From NCBI RefSeq assembly GCF_001428305.1, contig NZ_LMRZ01000003.1, positions 62,001 through 126,000 of the forward strand: a stretch of DNA of 64,000 nucleotides. Reading direction: 5' to 3'. This DNA comes from Janibacter sp. Soil728 (lineage in GTDB: Bacteria > Actinomycetota > Actinomycetes > Actinomycetales > Dermatophilaceae). Below the pieces are notes generated by a model. The model worked only from the letters and a program-made list of their open reading frames with translations. It did not search any database and had not been told where the DNA came from. Positions 53,394-60,507 of this stretch are shown here, piece by piece (the stretch's first letter is position 1; every line of letters begins with the position of its first letter). A program made the translations under genes and the position numbers.

Positions 53394-54667
53394 GCGATCA
53401 CCTCTCGCTCCAGACGGATCTGCGCGACGTCGATGTACCCGGCGGCGAAGCCCGCCTCGCAGTAGGCGAGGTAGAACTCCCACTTGCGGCGGAAGGTCTC
53501 GTCGAACCCCGCGGCCGCGATGCTCGGCCACTGCTCGACGAAGGTGCGTCGCCAGCGTCGCAGGGTCTCCGCGTAGTCGCTGCCGAAGCGGCTCGTCGAG
53601 GTCACCTGCAGCGACGTGTGCCGCCTGGTCGTCTCCTCGATCGCCTGCGTCGAGGGGATCAGACCGCCGGGGAAGATGTGCTTCTGGATCCAGCCGTAGG
53701 AGTTCCTCGTGGCGAGGTACCGGTCGTGCGACATGAGGATCGACTGGATCGCCACGATTCCGTCGGGAGCGAGCAGCTCGTCGATCGTGCGGAAGTAGGT
53801 CGGCCAGTACTCCTCGCCGACGGCCTCGATCATCTCGACGCTGACGATGGCGTCGAACTGCCCGCTGACCTCGCGGTAGTCCTGCAGGCGCACCTCGACA
53901 CGGGCGGCGAGGCCTGGGTGCTCGACGTCGGCGGCGGTGATGCGCTCGCGCGCCAGGGCGGCCTGCTCGTGCGACAGGGTGATCGTCGTGACCGTGGCGC
54001 CGCGTCGGGCGGCGGCGATGGCGAGGGAGCCCCAGCCGGTGCCGATCTCGAGGACGCGACTGCCGGCGCGCACCTGCGCGGTGTCGAGGATGGCCTCGAT
54101 CTTGGCGTGCTGGGCCTCCTCGAGGCTCTGCACGGCGAGCGGCCGCGACCGGTCGAAGAGCGCGGAGCTGTAGCTCAGGGTGTCGTCGAGGAAGGCCTCG
54201 AAGAGGTCATTGCTCAGGTCGTAGTGGGCCTCGATGTTCTTGCGCGAGCCGAGCAGGGTGTTGCGCGTGGTGCTCGGGATCCGCCGGTCGACGACGCGCT
54301 TCATCCGCGCGAGTCCCGAGGGGACGAGGGTGGTGATCCGCTGGGCGAAGGGCAGGAGCGCGTCCGCCAGGTCGGTCCCGGGGGCCGCCTCCCAGTCGCC
54401 GGCCATGTAGCCCTCGCCGATGCCGATCTTGGGGTGGTGCGCCAGCCGCTCGAAGAGCGCGGTCGGGTGCACGATCCGCAGGGTGGGTGCGCCGACCTCG
54501 CGGCTGCCCCCGAGGGTGGTGCCGTCGGGCATGGTCACCCGCACCGGCGCCCGGTCGAGCACCGCGGCGAGGATCGGGCGGGCCAGACGGGCCCGCAGGC
54601 ACCACGGACGAAGGGCGGGTCGGCGCAGGCAGATCGGTTGGTCGAGGGTGGGGACGGAAGCGGTCAT
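53390..54667 (-). CDS. cfa: Cyclopropane-fatty-acyl-phospholipid synthase family methyltransferase
   Basis: 425 aa. The SAM site is VLEIGTGWGSLAIAAA near residue 200, preceded by AHYDLSNDLFEAFLDDTLSYSS and followed by QDYREVSGQFDAIVSVEMIEAVG, the standard CFA blocks. Adds methylene or methyl to unsaturated lipid chains. AGGAGG lies at the ATG of 54667. Together with DUF1365 and the FAD oxidoreductase upstream it forms the usual FAD-DUF1365-CFA trio of unsaturated/furan fatty acid metabolism. Confidence 0.9.
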   Translation of the reverse strand: MTASVPTLDQPICLRRPALRPWCLRARLARPILAAVLDRAPVRVTMPDGTTLGGSREVGAPTLRIVHPTALFERLAHHPKIGIGEGYMAGDWEAAPGTDLADALLPFAQRITTLVPSGLARMKRVVDRRIPSTTRNTLLGSRKNIEAHYDLSNDLFEAFLDDTLSYSSALFDRSRPLAVQSLEEAQHAKIEAILDTAQVRAGSRVLEIGTGWGSLAIAAARRGATVTTITLSHEQAALARERITAADVEHPGLAARVEVRLQDYREVSGQFDAIVSVEMIEAVGEEYWPTYFRTIDELLAPDGIVAIQSILMSHDRYLATRNSYGWIQKHIFPGGLIPSTQAIEETTRRHTSLQVTSTSRFGSDYAETLRRWRRTFVEQWPSIAAAGFDETFRRKWEFYLAYCEAGFAAGYIDVAQIRLEREVIA

Positions 54668-55428
54668 CGGAGGTCCTCCTGCGAGTGCGGGGTACGAGGC
54701 TGGATGGGGAGTCGGCGCGTCCACAGCCAGATGCCGTGGACGCGGATCAGGGCGCTGACGCGCCAGGTCATGAGCAGGTGGCGGGCGGCGGTGCGCACGA
54801 CGGCGGCGTCGGTCGCGGCGCGTGGGACACCGCTCGTCGTCGCGGTGAGGATCCGCTCGCCGTCGCGGTCCAGGCCGACGGTCACGACGACGCGGTCACG
54901 CTCCAGGCGCAGGCTCACCGCGTACTCGCCGCTGGTGTCGTTGAAGGGCGAGACGTAGAAGGCCTTGTCGGTGCGTGCCCGCCCGCTCTCGTCGACCTCG
55001 AGCAGGTAGGCGTGCCGCTCGCCGTAGGTGTTGTGCACCTCGAAGACGCAGGCCCGCAGGCGCCCGTCCGGCGCGAGGCACCAGTAGACGGTCAGCGGGT
55101 CGAAGACGTGGCCCAGGACCCGCGCGTTGGCGAGCATGACGACCCGGTCGTCGGCAGCGAGCGTGATGTCCCGGTGGGCGAGGAATCGCGCCAGGTCACC
55201 GCGGATGCCGCTGCCCTGCTCGCCCCCGTCGAGGTGATCGCGTGCCTCGATCCGGGTCAGTGCGCTCAGCGGCCACCGGTGCCTCGGCAGCTCGTCGACG
55301 TCGACGAGCCACTGGTACTGGCGGTTGCTGAAGGCGTGCTCGACCGGGGTGCGACGGGTGTGGCTGACGGTCCCGACGACGAGGCTGGGCAGGGTCGGCA
55401 GGTCCGTGAGGGTCGGCGAGATCGTCAC
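54664..55428 (-). CDS. DUF1365 protein
   Basis: 254 aa. Family blocks SHTRRTPVEHAFSNRQYQWLVDVDELP, DPLTVYWCLAPDGRLRACVFEVHNTYGERHAYLL and KAFYVSPFND are clear. The biochemical role is not settled; it is almost always sandwiched between an FAD oxidoreductase and a CFA-like methyltransferase, as here, with four-base overlaps on both sides. GTG start at 55428. Confidence 0.9.
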   Translation of the reverse strand: MTISPTLTDLPTLPSLVVGTVSHTRRTPVEHAFSNRQYQWLVDVDELPRHRWPLSALTRIEARDHLDGGEQGSGIRGDLARFLAHRDITLAADDRVVMLANARVLGHVFDPLTVYWCLAPDGRLRACVFEVHNTYGERHAYLLEVDESGRARTDKAFYVSPFNDTSGEYAVSLRLERDRVVVTVGLDRDGERILTATTSGVPRAATDAAVVRTAARHLLMTWRVSALIRVHGIWLWTRRLPIQPRTPHSQEDLR

Positions 55429-56702
55429 CACGCCACCCCGAGCCGCTGCGCCGCCTCGACGCCCGAGCGGCAGCCGTCCTCGTGGAAGCCCCAGCCGAGG
55501 TGGGCTCCGGCGAAGGCGAGCCGGTCGCCGCCGGCGGTGCGCAGGCGGGCGGCTGCGGCGACGGCCTCCCGGGTGAAGACCGGGTGGGCGTAGTCCATCC
55601 GGGCGACCACGTCCCCGTCGTCGAAGGGGGTCGAGGAGTTGAGCGTGACGACCAGCTGGTCGCCGTCCTCGTCGAAGCCCTGCAGGCGGTTCATCCAGTA
55701 GCTGACCCGCGCCTCGCTCGCCCCGCCGCAGGTCTCGCTGCGGTAGTTCCACGAGGCCTTGGCCCGCTTCGCCCGCGGCAGGTGCGTCGTGTCGTGGTGC
55801 AGGACGGTCGCGTTGCGGGAGTAGCGGATCGTTGCGAGGTCCTCCTTCTCCTGCGGCGTCGCGTCAGCGAGCAGGCCGAGCGCCTGGTCGGCATGGGTGG
55901 CGATCACGACCTTGTCGAAGAGAGCCACCCCACCGGCGGTTCGCACATCGACCCCGCCGGCGTGCCGGGTCACGGACGTGACGGCGGCACTCGTGCGGAC
56001 GTCGGCCAGGCGCGCGGCCAAGGCGTCGACATAGGTCCTGGACCCGCCGACGACGGTGCGCCAGGTCGGGGACCCGGAGACGCTGAGCATGCCGTGGTGC
56101 TCGAGGAAGGCGAAGAGGTGTCGGGCCGGGTAGTCGAGGGAGTCCTCGTCCCCGGACGACCACACGCACGACACGAGCGGCAGCGCGAAGTGGGCGATGA
56201 AGTACTGCGAGAACTTGCCGCGCTCGAGGAACTCACCCCACGTCGGGTCGTCCCCCTCGCGCTCGTCGGCGAGGACCGCCCTGGCGGCCCGGTGAAAGCG
56301 CGGGATCTCCAGCAGCATCCGCAGGAAGCGTGGGTCGGCGACCCGCCACGGCTGGGCGAGCACGGCGCCGATCCCGGCGCCGCCGGCCCAGGACAGGCCG
56401 CAGCCGTCACAGGTGATCGACATGCTCATCTCGGTCGGACGCGTGGCCACGTCGAGCTCGCGGAAGAGCCGCAGCAGATGGGGGTAGGTGCGCTCGTTGT
56501 GCACGATGAAGCCGCTGTCGACGCGCACCTCACCGCCACCGCTCGTGGGGACGGTGTGGGTGTGGGCGTGGCCGCCGAGCCGGTCGTCGGCCTCGAAGAG
56601 GGTGACGTCGTGGGTCTGCGACAGGACATACGCCGCAGTCAAACCGGAGACGCCCGCGCCGATGACGGCGACGCTCGGGCGGTCGGGGTGGTGCTCGGTC
56701 AC
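55425..56702 (-). CDS. NAD(P)/FAD-dependent amine-oxidase-like protein
   Basis: 425 aa. The Rossmann motif VIGAGVSGLTAAYVL is at the start, followed by RLGGHAHTHTV and GFIVHNERTYPHL, and a late GDRLAFAGAHLGWGFHEDG with the FAD-contact Gly. This subgroup sits with DUF1365 and CFA genes and is thought to desaturate or oxidise lipid chains. GTG at 56702 has AGGAG nine bases upstream. First gene of the minus-strand operon, divergent from SRPBCC-LitR. Confidence 0.88.
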   Translation of the reverse strand: MTEHHPDRPSVAVIGAGVSGLTAAYVLSQTHDVTLFEADDRLGGHAHTHTVPTSGGGEVRVDSGFIVHNERTYPHLLRLFRELDVATRPTEMSMSITCDGCGLSWAGGAGIGAVLAQPWRVADPRFLRMLLEIPRFHRAARAVLADEREGDDPTWGEFLERGKFSQYFIAHFALPLVSCVWSSGDEDSLDYPARHLFAFLEHHGMLSVSGSPTWRTVVGGSRTYVDALAARLADVRTSAAVTSVTRHAGGVDVRTAGGVALFDKVVIATHADQALGLLADATPQEKEDLATIRYSRNATVLHHDTTHLPRAKRAKASWNYRSETCGGASEARVSYWMNRLQGFDEDGDQLVVTLNSSTPFDDGDVVARMDYAHPVFTREAVAAAARLRTAGGDRLAFAGAHLGWGFHEDGCRSGVEAAQRLGVAW

Positions 56703-56768
56703 GACGGATGCTCCTGCTGGGAGAGGAAGGGGGGGCACGATGGGTTCGGAGCCGACCGCGCCAAAGGA

Positions 56769-56830
56769 TTGTTCAACCTTTGTCCAAGACGCTAGAGTCA
56801 CCGTGACCACGCTGTCAAATGTTTGTTCAA
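56769..56830. promoter_or_regulatory. Candidate LitR/CarH operator: TTGTYCAA repeats in the divergent promoter
   Basis: TTGTTCAA at 56769, TTGTCCAA at 56780 and TTGTTCAA at 56823. The first two are exactly 11 bp apart and the third is 43 bp further (about four 11-bp steps). CarH tetramers bind successive 11-bp repeats. The region separates the FAD oxidoreductase operon from SRPBCC-LitR; the last copy lies between a possible TAGAGT box and the ribosome site of the SRPBCC gene. Confidence 0.6.
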
Positions 56831-56842
56831 GGATGTGCAGCC

Positions 56843-57280
56843 ATGAAGATCACCCGAACCATCAACGTCGCTGATACCCCACCGTCGGCCGTCTACGCCT
56901 ACCTCTCCGACTTCACCACCAGCGAGCAGTGGGACCCCGGCACGCTCGAGACGACCCTCGTCGAGGGTGACGGCGGCGTCGGCAGCCGCTACCTCAACCG
57001 CTCGGTCTTCCGCGGCCGCCAGACCGAGCTGACCTATGTGACCGTGGACCTGCAGCCCGACCGGCTCGTCGTCATGCGCGGGGAGAACAAGAGCGTCATC
57101 GCTCAGGACACCATGTCCATCAGCCCAGGGCCTGACGGGAGCGGTAGCGTGCTCGTCTACGAGGCGGACTTCACCTTCAAGGGGCTCGCCAAGCTGGCCA
57201 CCCCCTTCCTGCGCGGCCAGCTCACCGCGCTCGGCGACGAGGCCGAGCAGGCTCTCGCCCGAGAGCTCCCCCGGCTCTGA
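56843..57280 (+). CDS. SRPBCC family protein
   Basis: 145 aa START-like ligand-binding fold: ITRTINVADTPPSAVYAYLSDFTTSEQWDPG at the start, a beta-rich middle, and the long C-terminal helix FLRGQLTALGDEAEQALAREL. Such proteins bind lipids or polyketides. AAGGA lies nine bases before the ATG. It is the first gene of the two-gene unit with LitR, and commonly occurs in the CFA/DUF1365 light cluster. Confidence 0.82.
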   Translation: MKITRTINVADTPPSAVYAYLSDFTTSEQWDPGTLETTLVEGDGGVGSRYLNRSVFRGRQTELTYVTVDLQPDRLVVMRGENKSVIAQDTMSISPGPDGSGSVLVYEADFTFKGLAKLATPFLRGQLTALGDEAEQALARELPRL

Positions 57281-57301
57281 CAGACCCAAGGACCGCCCCG
57301 G

Positions 57302-58174
57302 ATGTACACGATCAAACGCGCTGCCGAGCTGACCGGCGTCCCCGCCGCGACGCTGCGCGCCTGGGAGCGCCGCTACGACCTCGTCGAGCCCGAGCGCACC
57401 GAGTCGGGCTACCGCCTCTACGACGACGAGGCCGTCGCCCGCGTCACCCAGATGGCAGCCCTGATCGCCGACGGCTGGAGCGCGAGCACCGCTGCGGCAG
57501 AGGTACACCGGCGCCTCGATTCCGACAGCGCGACACTCCCCCCTTCGCCGTCGACGGATGGCCCGACCGCCACCGCCCAGCTCATCGCGGCCACCGCCGC
57601 GATGGACCCGGCCGAGCTCGACCGGATCCTGGACGAGCAGCTCGCGCGCACCCCCTTCGAGGCGGTCGTCGACGACTGGCTCATGCCGACACTCGAGGAG
57701 GTGGGCCGAGCCTGGGCGGACGAGCGCATCTCCATCGCCGGCGAGCACCTCGTCGCGCACGCGGTGCTGCGCCGACTCTCCGCTGCCTTCGACGCCGCAG
57801 CGAGCCGTCCCGGCGGTCCGCGGGTCATCGTCGGACTGCCCGCCGGGGTGCACCACGAGCTGGGCATCTTCGCCTTCGCCGTCGTCCTGCGGCGACTCGG
57901 CGTCGACGTGGTCTACCTCGGACCGGACCTGCCCGCGCCGGCCTGGCGTGACGCGCTCGAGACCCACGGCGCGAGCTGCGCGGTGCTCGGGGTGCCACGA
58001 CGACGCGACGCCCGGCCCGCCCGCGAGGTCGTCGAGGCGCTGCACGACGTCGACGACACCCTGAGGATCCTCGTCGGAGGAGGGCACCAGGACGAGCTCG
58101 ACGGCACGCGCACCACGCGTCTGGGGCACCTCATCGGCCCGGCCGCCGCCGAGGTCGCCGGCCTGCTGCGCTGA
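57302..58174 (+). CDS. litR: LitR/CarH B12-dependent photoreceptor MerR regulator
   Basis: 290 aa. MerR DNA-binding domain first (YTIKRAAELTGVPAATLRAWERRYDLVEPERT...YRLYDDE). The B12-sensing half has the CarH photosensor motif W-x9-E-H: Trp138 (in RAWADE) followed by Glu148-His149, plus the cobalamin-ligand block VHHELG near 184-188 and LGPDLP. In CarH, adenosylcobalamin keeps the protein as a DNA-binding tetramer in the dark; light breaks the Co-C bond and frees DNA. It divergently faces a photolyase operon, so light control of that operon is the natural reading. CAAGGA is 13 bases upstream of the ATG. Confidence 0.9.
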   Translation: MYTIKRAAELTGVPAATLRAWERRYDLVEPERTESGYRLYDDEAVARVTQMAALIADGWSASTAAAEVHRRLDSDSATLPPSPSTDGPTATAQLIAATAAMDPAELDRILDEQLARTPFEAVVDDWLMPTLEEVGRAWADERISIAGEHLVAHAVLRRLSAAFDAAASRPGGPRVIVGLPAGVHHELGIFAFAVVLRRLGVDVVYLGPDLPAPAWRDALETHGASCAVLGVPRRRDARPAREVVEALHDVDDTLRILVGGGHQDELDGTRTTRLGHLIGPAAAEVAGLLR

Positions 58175-58313
58175 CGGACCCCCCTTCGTCACGCCCCGGT
58201 CACGCCCGCCGTGTCGCAACGCCTCGCGACGACCCCGCAGCTAGCGTGGCCGCCAAGGGACATCGGGACCACGCTGACATCTCACGAGGTCCCGCCGCTC
58301 GGGTGGAGGGGTA

Positions 58314-59639
58314 GTGCGCATGTGGGCCAACCGGAGGGCGCGCGTCACGGTGCTGCTGACCTCGACGGCGGCACTCGGCATGCTCGTGGGTTGCTCGTCC
58401 ACATCCGAGACGACCACGTCGTCGTCGAGCGAGTCCGTCACACACCCCAGCTCGACGACCAGCGCGGATGGGACTCCCGCCTCTCGTACGCAGCATCGCC
58501 ACAGGAGCGTGGAGCGGTCCAGGACGGCCGCGGCGCAGTACGACTACCGGGGCGCGTTGCAGCACCTTGAGGGCCTCGAGGGCGCGGACGTGGATCGGCT
58601 CACCACCCGGATCGCCGCGCAGAAGAAGGACGCGGTGGAGTGGGCAGACAATGCGCAGATCCCCCACCTGTTCTTCCACTCCCTCATCGTCGACGCGGAC
58701 CGGGCCTTCGTGTCGCCGGACAGTGCGCAGGGCTATGCGGACTACATGGTCACCGTCGAGGAGTTCAGGGCCGTCCTCGCCTCGGTCCACGACAAGGGCT
58801 ATGTCCTCGTCAACCCCGACGACTTCGCCCGCGAGGACGCGCAGGGAGAGATGACGTACGTGCCGATCACGCTGCCCCCGGGCAAGAAGCCACTCGTCAT
58901 CTCCGAGGACGACGTCAGCTACTACGAGTACATGAAGGGCGACGGGTTCGCGACCAACATGGTCATCGGTGACGACGGAGCGGTCACCAACACGTACCAG
59001 GACGCCTCCGGTACGAGCGTCGAGGGCGCCTATGACATGCCGGCCGTCGTGGACGAGTTCGTCAGGAAGCACCCCGACTTCTCCTACCGCGGCAGCAAGG
59101 GCATCCTCGCGCTGACCGGGTACAACGGTGTGCTCGGCTACCGCACCAGCGACATCGAGTACGGCAACGACCCGGACATCGACGTCGACGAGCAGAAGAG
59201 GCGGGCAACAGCTGTCGCCGACACCCTCAAGGACGACGGGTGGGTCTTCGCCTCGCACACCTGGGGCCACACCAATGTCACGGATGCGTCGATGACCAGG
59301 CTGACCGCGGACACGACGAAGTGGAAGGACGAGGTCGCCCCGATCATCGGCGACACCGACCTGATGATCTTCCCCTTCGGCGCGGACATCAGCGGGGTGG
59401 CGCCGTACAACGGGCCGAAGTACCAGCTCCTGAAGGACGACGGCTTCGACTTCTACTTCGGCATCGACAGCTCGACCCCCGCATGGGGTCAGCTCACCGG
59501 GGGCTACGTGCGCCAGGCCCGCATCAACGTCGACGGGTTGAGCATGGCCGCGGCGAAGACCAACGATCAGCACGTGCTGCACGACTTCTTCGACGTCGAT
59601 GAGGTCATCGACCCGGCGCGGGCGGAGCACGGGTTCTAG
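58314..59639 (+). CDS. Polysaccharide deacetylase-like lipoprotein
   Basis: 441 aa. Lipoprotein signal VTVLLTSTAALGMLVGC. After a Ser/Thr/Glu spacer, residues about 180-420 form a NodB-like deacetylase: ISEDDVSYYEYM (first Asp of the TFDD motif), LALTGYNGVLGYR, SHTWGHTNV (motif 2, S/TxxxH) and FPFGAD (motif 3 region). It probably trims acetyl groups from wall or capsule glycans. Start is GTG at 58314 (GGAGGGG just upstream) or ATG at 58320. Single gene. Confidence 0.85.
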   Translation: MRMWANRRARVTVLLTSTAALGMLVGCSSTSETTTSSSSESVTHPSSTTSADGTPASRTQHRHRSVERSRTAAAQYDYRGALQHLEGLEGADVDRLTTRIAAQKKDAVEWADNAQIPHLFFHSLIVDADRAFVSPDSAQGYADYMVTVEEFRAVLASVHDKGYVLVNPDDFAREDAQGEMTYVPITLPPGKKPLVISEDDVSYYEYMKGDGFATNMVIGDDGAVTNTYQDASGTSVEGAYDMPAVVDEFVRKHPDFSYRGSKGILALTGYNGVLGYRTSDIEYGNDPDIDVDEQKRRATAVADTLKDDGWVFASHTWGHTNVTDASMTRLTADTTKWKDEVAPIIGDTDLMIFPFGADISGVAPYNGPKYQLLKDDGFDFYFGIDSSTPAWGQLTGGYVRQARINVDGLSMAAAKTNDQHVLHDFFDVDEVIDPARAEHGF

Positions 59640-59711
59640 GGCTCCCGCACCGCCAGCAGCCCGCTGCGTAGACTCCCCGCAACGCGCGTCAGTCCGAGGA
59701 GAAATGAACCA

Positions 59712-60389
59712 ATGAGCACCTTGCAGACGCTCGACCGCGGCCTCGAGGCGATCGAGATCATCTCGCAGCGAACCGGCGGCATCTCGCCCGCGGCACTGGC
59801 CGACGAGCTGGGCGTGCACCGGGCCGGGGCCTATCGGATCCTGGCCACCCTCGAGCAGCGTCACCTCGTGGCCAAGGGGAGCGACGGGCTCTACCGCCTG
59901 GGCAGCGGGGCCCTCGTGGTCGCCGGCCGGTTCATGAGCCAGTACAGGGCCTCGGCCCAGCCGGTCGTGCAGGACCTCGCCGACCGCAGCGGGTGCACCG
60001 CCTTCGTCGCCATCGCCGACCGGACGGAGTCGATCGCCATCGCTGTCGCCGAGCCGAGCGCTCGCGGCCCCATCGGCATCAGCTACCAGGTGGGTGCCAG
60101 ACACCCCCTCGAGCAGGGCGCCGACGGGCTGGCCATCCTCGCCCAGCGACCCGCGCGCGACGGCGACAGCGAGCCTGTGCGATCCACTCGCGCACAGGGC
60201 TACGCGATCTCGGACGGCGAGGTCCAGCCCGGAGCCGTCGGCGTCGCCGTCGGCATGGGCCGGGGGGCCTCGACCGATGTCGAGGCCTCGATCGGCGTGA
60301 TCCGCCTGGGGCTCCCCGGCGACCTGGACATCGAGCGTCTGCTGCCGCTCGTGCAGGATGCCCGCGCTGCCGTGGCCCGCCTGTACTGA
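59712..60389 (+). CDS. IclR family regulator
   Basis: 225 aa. Winged helix in residues 5-60 (ISPAALADELGVHRAGAYRILATLEQR) and an effector domain (QDLADRSGCTAFVAIADRTESIAIAVAE, PLEQGADGLAIL) that is slightly short of the family norm. GAGGAG lies nine bases before the ATG. It is the likely repressor of the P450 gene downstream, whose promoter holds twin TGTGCG-N5-CGCACA palindromes, a site type IclR proteins can use. Confidence 0.88.
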   Translation: MSTLQTLDRGLEAIEIISQRTGGISPAALADELGVHRAGAYRILATLEQRHLVAKGSDGLYRLGSGALVVAGRFMSQYRASAQPVVQDLADRSGCTAFVAIADRTESIAIAVAEPSARGPIGISYQVGARHPLEQGADGLAILAQRPARDGDSEPVRSTRAQGYAISDGEVQPGAVGVAVGMGRGASTDVEASIGVIRLGLPGDLDIERLLPLVQDARAAVARLY

Positions 60390-60426
60390 GCCCGCCCACG
60401 CAGAGCCGGGACCGAGAGCGACCCCC

Positions 60427-60456
60427 TTGACCACTCCCTTCGGCCTGCACTAGGTT
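60427..60456 (+). promoter_or_regulatory. Sigma-70 promoter of the P450 gene
   Basis: TTGACC (60427-60432), 18-nt spacer, TAGGTT (60451-60456). Start of transcription would be near 60463, inside the first operator palindrome. Confidence 0.6.
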
Positions 60457-60493
60457 GTGCGCAGTCCGCACACTACTGTGCGCTCACCGCACA
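60456..60493. promoter_or_regulatory. Twin operator: TGTGCG-N5-CGCACA, two perfect copies
   Basis: Copies at 60456-60472 and 60477-60493, centre-to-centre 21 bp (two helical turns), placed over the transcription start and just before the ribosome site AAGGGAG. The layout fits cooperative repression by a dimeric regulator, most likely the adjacent IclR protein. Confidence 0.7.
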
Positions 60494-60507
60494 AGGGAGT
60501 GCTTCGC

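Noticed and set aside
58200-60434. Long minus-strand open frame (744 codons) over the deacetylase and IclR genes
   Set aside because: Val/Gly/Arg-rich antisense shadow; the plus strand has clear families with ribosome sites.
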